A stretch of DNA of 10,011 nucleotides, taken from the NCBI GenBank assembly GCA_024278345.1, contig JAJRTK010000395.1, forward strand, positions 1 through 10,011, given 5' to 3'. The notes under the pieces are model-generated. The model searched no databases. It was not told the DNA's origin and saw nothing but the letters and a program-made list of their open reading frames with translations. A program made the position numbers and the translations under genes. How positions within the stretch are numbered: the stretch's first letter is position 1; the number at the start of each line of letters is the position of its first letter. Below are positions 4,487-10,011 of this stretch, piece after piece. The DNA is from a bacterium. GTDB lineage: Bacteria; CSSED10-310; JAJRTK01.

Positions 4487-7129
4487 CTACCCAGCCCCGT
4501 CTCCTGATCGGAACGCACTCCGACCGCTGCTCAGAACGTGAGCACGGAACCACCACTCGTCCCACTGGTGGTACCTTGCTCCCGAGCCTATACGCAGCCA
4601 GCGGCTGGAGCTTCGGCCAAGGAGATCTTTCCTGGATTGCAGGCGGACGCAATAGAGTCCGCTCTGGTCATCGATGGTGAAGCTGTAGTTCCGTTCGCGG
4701 AAGGCGACAAAACTCTTGTCGCCGCGCTTGTAGGGAATCATCATGGGAGATGTCGCCAAACGCCCTCGCTCCTCCTCAGAGAGGTCCTGGCAAGCATAAA
4801 AACAGGTGTACCGATCTCCGACGCGGAACCGCTTGGGGTTTCGATTTGGCAAGGCAGTCCGCCTTCCACACTCCCTGTTGGTACAGCGAATCTGATCGAT
4901 CTCGGGGCGATCCGTCCGGAAAATGTGCTTACAGCGGGGACACTGGACTTGTCCGCAGACATCGCCGGGGTGAAAACCGCCATCCTGCACATAGATCCTG
5001 ATGTCAGCGGTCACCGTGTCCAAACGGTTGGTGGATCGAACGGTGACACTGACCCGGCACCCGCCTCCTACAGGCAGAGCCGTTGCAAAATTGTTGGATT
5101 CCGAGAGACGTCCTTTCTTGCCAGTGGCCCCGGTGCGACTTCCCTTGCCAAAGCGGATTTCTTCGATCCGCACCAGGGAGCCGCCCTTGGAGCGAATCAA
5201 CATCAAGCCGTCCATCAACTGGCCGGATTCGTCCGAGGAGGCCGGCCCATTGTTCATGTTCCAGCGCACCTTCCGGGTGGCACGACCGTCCAGCACGAGG
5301 CTCACGTCATCCACCGAGCCCCCCCGAGCGCCATCATTTTGCCAGTAAAAATCCACTGTGTCGCCCGTGGAGATGCCGGCGTATTGCCGGTGCCTCATTA
5401 GGTCGATGTTCCAGGAGGAATCGCCTATGGGCCGGCGTATCTGGCAACAGTATTTGACAGCCATGGAGATCCAGGCGGCTCGAGGGAGGCGCTTTGTGGC
5501 CTTCTCAACTTCGTCTTCCCCTCTGCTTGTGGTCAAGGGATCGCCGGGGTCGTGTTCCGGTCCCCGAAAATCACTACAGATCTTGGCCCAGTGCCGAGGA
5601 GTCACGAAATGCCGGTGATCCCAGACGGTGTACGGCCACTCCGAGGCATCCCTTTCCCAGTCCTCACCCGTCCAAGTCCACGGCTCCCTCTCTGGGAAGC
5701 TTATCAACGGCCAGTCGGCGAAACTCTCCCGCTTGAAGCCGACAGTATGGGAGTTCGTGAGGTTCTGCCATTGGGATCGGCAGTACAACTGCCAGCACAT
5801 CCGGCGCATGGAGGTGCTGAGCAGGCGGCTGACTTCCTCCCACTTCCGGTCCAGCTCATCATAGGAATGCTGTTCTTGGAACCAGCTCCAGAAGGGGTCT
5901 TCCCTGAGCTCGGCAAAAGTTCTCTCTCGCTCCAACCGTACACGGATCTGTTGGAACTCCGCCGGGTCTTGGAGCCCAAGTATAAAAGCGGTCGCCCGGC
6001 GTAACTCCGACTCCCTTGCCAGGAAGAACTCGTAAGGATCCATCAAGGTGGAAGGATCGCTGCCTGAGACGCCAATCAGGCCCGCGGCCTGGCCCACCAC
6101 CGAAGAGACGAAAGTTCCCAGGGCCGCTTCACGACTGGCGATTCCCGCTCCCGAGAGTCTTTCCAAGCTCCCGACTCTGGATCCCAAATCGTCCTCCGAA
6201 GTCGGTGGGCCAGACCAAAACTCGCCAAACGTTTTCAGCACACTGGCGAATCCGCCGCTAATCAGCGGCATCGCCACCATGCCGGTGGCCGCACCGACGA
6301 GCACGCTCACGGAAGCATTGAGGGCGATCTTGAAGATCCCCCAGGCCACGGCTTTGAACATGTCGCCCTTGGTTTTTTCTTCGGAAACCGCCAAGACATG
6401 CTCGCTGGCAACCTTGTAGTGCTGCGCCATGAGGATGTACGCATAACTCAGGCTGGCCAGGAGCCTTTCCAGCTTCGCTTTCTCCTCAAGATCCCGGGAA
6501 AGTCCCTCGACGCTTGTGGCGGCCTCGATACGGCGCAGAATATCGCGATAGCCATCCGCCGACTGGACGAGCTGGAAGATTTCCTCTTCGCGGATCAAAA
6601 CCTCGAGCCCCTTTTGCCGGACAAGATTTCGAACACCCAAGTGGTGTTCCGCACCACTTTTCAGCCGAGCCCGAAATTCGTGCAACTGCTTCTGCCGTTG
6701 CCACAAGGTGCGAAACTCTCTTCGATCTTTGAGCAACTTTCTAATGTCTCTATCGCGGCTGGCGTCGCGGCTGGCCAGTTGCACGGTGAATTGGCTACTC
6801 TCCACCCGAACCCTGCCGATCTCGCTCCTCAAACGTTCTTCAAGGCGCTCGATCCGCTCCGTGAGGCGGGTCTCCGCGGTTTCCTGGCTCTGGGTAAGCC
6901 TTGAGATATCAGCATCGACTCGCTCGACGGCCTCAGTGACATCACCGCGCAAGCTCGCTATTTGCTCCTGGGTCCGGGCGATCTCGCCTTGCAGATCGCG
7001 AACCCGCTCTTCAACCCAGGGTTTGACCCTTTCCAGCTTTTCGCGTAGATCCTCGTAACTAAGCCGGTTCGTGTGAAGGCCGGAGTGGACCTGCTCGAGT
7101 CTTGCGTTGAACTCATCAGTTGTCGGCAT
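4487..7129 (-). CDS. Large protein of unknown function: coiled coil, glycine-rich hydrophobic segments, Trp-rich middle, zinc-ribbon-like Cys cluster
   Basis: The 880-residue product matches no family I recognise. Residues about 23-140 are a long charged heptad-type coiled coil. After more helical sequence, residues about 257-301 are hydrophobic and rich in Gly and Ala (NASVSVLVGAATGMVAMPLI), with a second such stretch at about 336-356. Residues 414-514 hold 12 tryptophans. Residues about 550-715 look beta-rich. A zinc-ribbon-like cluster, C-X2-C-X15-C-X4-C, covers residues 730-754 (CPRC, then CTNREC). A Trp-rich tail ends the protein. The ATG at 7129 is chosen because GAGG lies eight bases upstream; the frame stays open to 7210, but that extension would overlap the preceding gene. 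The stop sits one base from the next gene's start. Helices plus a hydrophobic hairpin recall alpha-helical pore-forming proteins, but a scaffold or structural protein is equally possible. Confidence 0.85.
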   Translation of the reverse strand: MPTTDEFNARLEQVHSGLHTNRLSYEDLREKLERVKPWVEERVRDLQGEIARTQEQIASLRGDVTEAVERVDADISRLTQSQETAETRLTERIERLEERLRSEIGRVRVESSQFTVQLASRDASRDRDIRKLLKDRREFRTLWQRQKQLHEFRARLKSGAEHHLGVRNLVRQKGLEVLIREEEIFQLVQSADGYRDILRRIEAATSVEGLSRDLEEKAKLERLLASLSYAYILMAQHYKVASEHVLAVSEEKTKGDMFKAVAWGIFKIALNASVSVLVGAATGMVAMPLISGGFASVLKTFGEFWSGPPTSEDDLGSRVGSLERLSGAGIASREAALGTFVSSVVGQAAGLIGVSGSDPSTLMDPYEFFLARESELRRATAFILGLQDPAEFQQIRVRLERERTFAELREDPFWSWFQEQHSYDELDRKWEEVSRLLSTSMRRMCWQLYCRSQWQNLTNSHTVGFKRESFADWPLISFPEREPWTWTGEDWERDASEWPYTVWDHRHFVTPRHWAKICSDFRGPEHDPGDPLTTSRGEDEVEKATKRLPRAAWISMAVKYCCQIRRPIGDSSWNIDLMRHRQYAGISTGDTVDFYWQNDGARGGSVDDVSLVLDGRATRKVRWNMNNGPASSDESGQLMDGLMLIRSKGGSLVRIEEIRFGKGSRTGATGKKGRLSESNNFATALPVGGGCRVSVTVRSTNRLDTVTADIRIYVQDGGFHPGDVCGQVQCPRCKHIFRTDRPEIDQIRCTNRECGRRTALPNRNPKRFRVGDRYTCFYACQDLSEEERGRLATSPMMIPYKRGDKSFVAFRERNYSFTIDDQSGLYCVRLQSRKDLLGRSSSRWLRIGSGARYHQWDEWWFRAHVLSSGRSAFRSGDGAG

Positions 7130-7137
7130 CGCTTTAT

Positions 7138-7141
7138 CCTC
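7138..7141 (-). promoter_or_regulatory. Ribosome-binding site fixing the start of the 880-aa protein
   Basis: In gene orientation the sequence is GAGG, then ATAAAGCG, then ATG. This is a good Shine-Dalgarno core with an eight-base spacer before the ATG at 7129. It lies in the 29-bp gap after the TGA of the upstream gene (7159-7161). It supports the internal ATG over the longer open frame starting at 7210. Confidence 0.7.
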
Positions 7142-7158
7142 GCGTTTCCAATCCGCCT

Positions 7159-10011
7159 TCAAATGCGGCTCAGGTCGATGGAGCGGCCGTGCTGGATGCA
7201 CTGTGCACACAAGGCGTCACCCTCGTCCAAACAATCGCCGGGCCACCCTTCCTCGCCATGCCCATGTTCCAGAGCGGCTTCGTCTCCATCGCCCTGAAAT
7301 CCCCTTAGGATCAGTCGCGGCAAGTGCCGTTCGATGTCGGCTCCTTCCGCCACCCAAGCGATCAACTTTCCGTCTGCTTCCCCCGGAGACGCCTCGTGGG
7401 CCTGGAAGGAAAACTCGATCTGAATCGGGCAGTTGTCCCGGGTCTTTTCCGGTCCCACAAAAGCTCCCGGCCCAGATGAGCCGTCAGCGAGTGCTCTTGG
7501 AAGCTCGAAGTGCCATTGATCAATTGTCGTTGTCTCTACGTCGGTGATCTCGGCCAGCGATAAGGTACCCTGGCGCGGGGAGAACTCGTTGTCCGGGTCC
7601 AACCCGAGATGGAGGTAGATCTCTGCCTTGGTGGCATCGAACAACTCTTGGAGCTTCTCCTTGACAGCGGTGAAACAATCGTCCTCGCCATAATCCGATC
7701 CCGCCGGGCAGCTCATTCGGACCGACACGTTCGCTTCGATCTCCCCCAAAGCCACCGGGTCCACCAAGAGGTCGGCCACAAAACGTTGGAGCTTGCTAGA
7801 GTCACTTTCGGCCAGCTCGGGGGTGAAATCGTAACCTCCATCTCCCTGGGTCCGGGAGTAGGCCTCCAGAACGGCTCTCTTCACCTGGGCGAGCCGCGCG
7901 CCCCGAATGTCGAGGCTCGTTTTTCCGTGGATCTCCACCTGGAAGCGGTTGGCCTCTTCACTGGCTCCCAACTGCCCCTTGCCATCCTGGAAAAGACCTT
8001 GGAAGAAGGCGTCCAGTTGTGCTTCGTGCTCGCCCGTAACCATCCAACCCCAGCGCCCGTCGTTGCCGGCAGTGCCTGAGATTTCGGCTCCAGGTACTGG
8101 CCCCCAATCCGAGTAAGTTCCTTCAGGTTCCGGACCCCCGGTCGAGGAATCGTCTTCCTCGTCGAAAACAGCCACGACGGTCGAATCCCCAGGTTCCGCC
8201 GATCCCGTGGCCTCCTCCCCTTCTTCCTCGTCTTCCTCCAGGGTGCCCGGGACTTCAAACTGTAAAAGCAGTTCCTTCCCCAGAACCGGCTCTTTGATGG
8301 TAACTTTGCCGTCATCCCCGTCTTCAGCTCCAGCCGGTGTAAACTTCTCTTCGAGCTCCAAGGAAGGATACCCCAGGCGAGTGAAGAGCACCTGAGCGGG
8401 AAGCGCGGGCAGGGCTTGGACCGGTTCAAGAGTTACGGTCAATCCACTGAAAACCGAAGCTTCATATCGGTTTTCCTCGATGGTGAGCTCCGGCATGAAC
8501 TTGCAGACATCATCGTCTTTGCTGATATCCGCGACCCAGGTCACGTCGAGGAGACCATCCTTGCCATCGAACCCGGAAAAGGGCATCAGCAGGCCGCCAA
8601 AACTCTCTCCCATGTCCAAACTTCCCGAAGCGGAAGTCAACGTTCCGCTGTAGTCCCGGGTCCCCGCCTGCTCGTCCGCCGTATCCAGCCGCCATTTGAA
8701 CAGGCGATGACACAACGAGACATAGAGCATTCTCGGCCGATGCACCCCCGCCCAGGTCTCGCCTTCCGGGGGAACCCGCCAGTTGCGGCCGCTGAGGATA
8801 TAAACGGGATCCGTAGGGCGGTCCAGCGGGTCGTCCCCACCCAGAAAACGGCGGGGGGCCAGAGTCCCTTCATCGGCCTGGGCCACCGTGTCGAACACGT
8901 GGGTGGCATCGTGGACGAACTCGATGAAGAGATCCCGCCCCAACCCGTTCAAGCGCTCCAGCGCCTCCTCCTGGAAACCGGAGGAGGCCGGATCCAGCGC
9001 CTGGCGCCGCAGAATGTCGGGGACCATCAGTTCGTAGTGGACCCGCCGCCAGTTCTGGAACTCCAAAACCTCGTCCGGATCAATCGTGTCGTCCGTAAGA
9101 AACTTGTCCGCACCCGCGATCTCCACCTTGCAGGTATCGCCGCCCGCCTTGCCCAGGCCGACCTTGAACCGGCCGACTCCGCCGCTGATGGTGACCTTGC
9201 CCTCGTACTTCTTGTTCGCTTCCACCTCCTCGATGGTGGCGGTATCCGATTCGCTGACCTTGGTGACCTTGGTGGGATGATCGGCGTCGTTTCGTTCGCT
9301 CTTCACCACATCTTCCCCGGCGGGCGGACCATAGGTGACCCGGAACGAAGCTTCGGGCTCCGCGCCGACGCCAAGCCCCTCCCGATCCTCCTCTAGCACC
9401 CTGATCTCGATGGTCACCTCGAAACCGAAACCGGTCTGGCCCTGTTCCCGGACATCGTAGTTGACCCACTGGCGGATCCTCCCTTTTTCCGGGGCCAGGA
9501 ATTCGACCCGGATGTGCCGGCTCACCTTGCCCACGCGCTTCCGGCCAACGTTTGGATCCTCCCACTCCACGTCGTAGGGATGCACCGGTCGGATCTCGAA
9601 ATCCGCCTTTTTCTCCAACTGGAAAACAGACTTGCCGGTGGCGTCGGTCTGACGGGTGGCCACCCTGCGCTTCTCCTGGAACACATGGAAGCGAAAACCC
9701 GGGTAGGCCGAATCGTCTTCGGGATTCTTCGCTTCGACGGTCACCGTATGGGGCCAGACGGTGTAAGCCGCGCCGTCGATCTCCTGGCCGTCAAGCTCAG
9801 CCTTGAATTCCAAGGTATAGTTTTCCATCCCCTCGGGCACATCCGGAACTTCCCAATCCTTGAGCTCGGCGAACTTACCGTGGAGGCCCGATTCGATCCG
9901 CGCGGTCTCCGTCACCGGGAAAGTATCGCCTTCACCACTGAGGGTGAAAGTGACCTCCTCCCCTTCCGGGTCGCCCCGGCTAACCTGAGCTCGGAGGTTC
10001 AGCCTGCTTCC
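7159..10011 (-). CDS. Very large protein of unknown function with Ig-like/transthyretin-like N-terminal region (5' end outside window)
   Basis: The frame is open to the window edge, so the 950 visible residues lack the true N-terminus; the GTG at 9915 is an internal valine. Numbering from the edge, residues 1-80 are beta-rich with an Ig-like pattern (EEVTFTLSGEGDTF). Residues about 100-145 fit a transthyretin- or carboxypeptidase-regulatory-like domain (FRFHVFQEKRRVATRQTDATG). More beta-rich sequence follows, then a mixed region (about 320-445) with FIEFVHDATHVFDTV and YILSGRNWRVPPEGETW. An acidic Asp/Glu/Ser/Gly linker covers about 587-632. The C-terminal part ends in a Cys/His tail, with Cys at about 927, 935 and 938 and His at 941. 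I recognise no enzyme motif. Repeated beta domains suggest a surface, secreted or particle-associated protein, but this is inference. It is the first visible gene of the minus-strand operon, 29 bp before the next start. Confidence 0.8.
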   Translation of the reverse strand, partial: GSRLNLRAQVSRGDPEGEEVTFTLSGEGDTFPVTETARIESGLHGKFAELKDWEVPDVPEGMENYTLEFKAELDGQEIDGAAYTVWPHTVTVEAKNPEDDSAYPGFRFHVFQEKRRVATRQTDATGKSVFQLEKKADFEIRPVHPYDVEWEDPNVGRKRVGKVSRHIRVEFLAPEKGRIRQWVNYDVREQGQTGFGFEVTIEIRVLEEDREGLGVGAEPEASFRVTYGPPAGEDVVKSERNDADHPTKVTKVSESDTATIEEVEANKKYEGKVTISGGVGRFKVGLGKAGGDTCKVEIAGADKFLTDDTIDPDEVLEFQNWRRVHYELMVPDILRRQALDPASSGFQEEALERLNGLGRDLFIEFVHDATHVFDTVAQADEGTLAPRRFLGGDDPLDRPTDPVYILSGRNWRVPPEGETWAGVHRPRMLYVSLCHRLFKWRLDTADEQAGTRDYSGTLTSASGSLDMGESFGGLLMPFSGFDGKDGLLDVTWVADISKDDDVCKFMPELTIEENRYEASVFSGLTVTLEPVQALPALPAQVLFTRLGYPSLELEEKFTPAGAEDGDDGKVTIKEPVLGKELLLQFEVPGTLEEDEEEGEEATGSAEPGDSTVVAVFDEEDDSSTGGPEPEGTYSDWGPVPGAEISGTAGNDGRWGWMVTGEHEAQLDAFFQGLFQDGKGQLGASEEANRFQVEIHGKTSLDIRGARLAQVKRAVLEAYSRTQGDGGYDFTPELAESDSSKLQRFVADLLVDPVALGEIEANVSVRMSCPAGSDYGEDDCFTAVKEKLQELFDATKAEIYLHLGLDPDNEFSPRQGTLSLAEITDVETTTIDQWHFELPRALADGSSGPGAFVGPEKTRDNCPIQIEFSFQAHEASPGEADGKLIAWVAEGADIERHLPRLILRGFQGDGDEAALEHGHGEEGWPGDCLDEGDALCAQCIQHGRSIDLSRI

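Noticed and set aside
5374-5394. Sequence resembling the TGKMPV hairpin repeat
   Set aside because: It lies inside the 880-aa coding region, has a different loop and an imperfect stem, and is explained by coding sequence.
4538-5401. 287-codon open frame on the plus strand
   Set aside because: It is antisense to the C-terminal part of the 880-aa protein, including the Cys cluster, and has no recognisable domain or ribosome-binding site.
7130-7210. N-terminal extension of the 880-aa protein to an ATG at 7210
   Set aside because: It would overlap the preceding gene, reads as His/Pro/Arg-rich sequence unlike the following coiled coil, and bypasses a well-placed ribosome-binding site before the ATG at 7129.
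9913-9915. GTG as start of the large minus-strand protein
   Set aside because: The frame continues upstream without a stop to the window edge, and the added residues continue the Ig-like pattern, so this codon is most likely an internal valine.

Overview
The window looks like a stretch of bacterial chromosome with high GC (around 60% by eye). The best lineage hint is a short hairpin at 99-117 (CACCGGC-AAGAT-GCCGGTG). It reads TGKMPV or GTGILPV when translated, a signature I associate with interspersed repeats of Verrucomicrobia and Planctomycetes. This is suggestive only; nothing in the window fixes the genus.

Layout. Positions 1-293 hold no convincing gene. They contain a compact set of repeats: a 20-bp imperfect inverted repeat (11-30 and 163-182) bracketing the hairpin, a 15-bp tandem repeat, a perfect 18-bp palindrome followed by a T run, and a 9-bp inverted repeat around a possible -10 box and the ribosome-binding region of the first gene. 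Two plus-strand genes follow. The first (294-1868) encodes a membrane protein with a degenerate PP2C-like phosphatase region, one transmembrane helix and a C-terminal SPOR-like region. The second (1868-3217) is a confident folC (dihydrofolate/folylpolyglutamate synthase). The two are joined by a TAATG stop/start overlap.

After a 113-bp convergent gap with a strong GC-rich hairpin, the rest of the window (3331-10011) is a compact minus-strand cluster. In transcription order it holds: a protein of more than 950 residues whose 5' end lies outside the window (Ig-like and transthyretin-like N-terminal region, acidic linker, Cys-containing tail); an 880-residue protein (coiled coil, glycine-rich hydrophobic segments, Trp-rich middle, zinc-ribbon-like Cys cluster); and a roughly 384-residue protein with two proline-rich linkers. 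The gaps are 29 bp and 1 bp, so the three are very probably co-transcribed. I recognise no family in any of them. Together they are the main candidate for an undescribed system. They could be secreted, surface or particle-associated proteins, but the sequence alone does not show a function.

No tRNA, rRNA, CRISPR array, transposase or integrase gene was seen.
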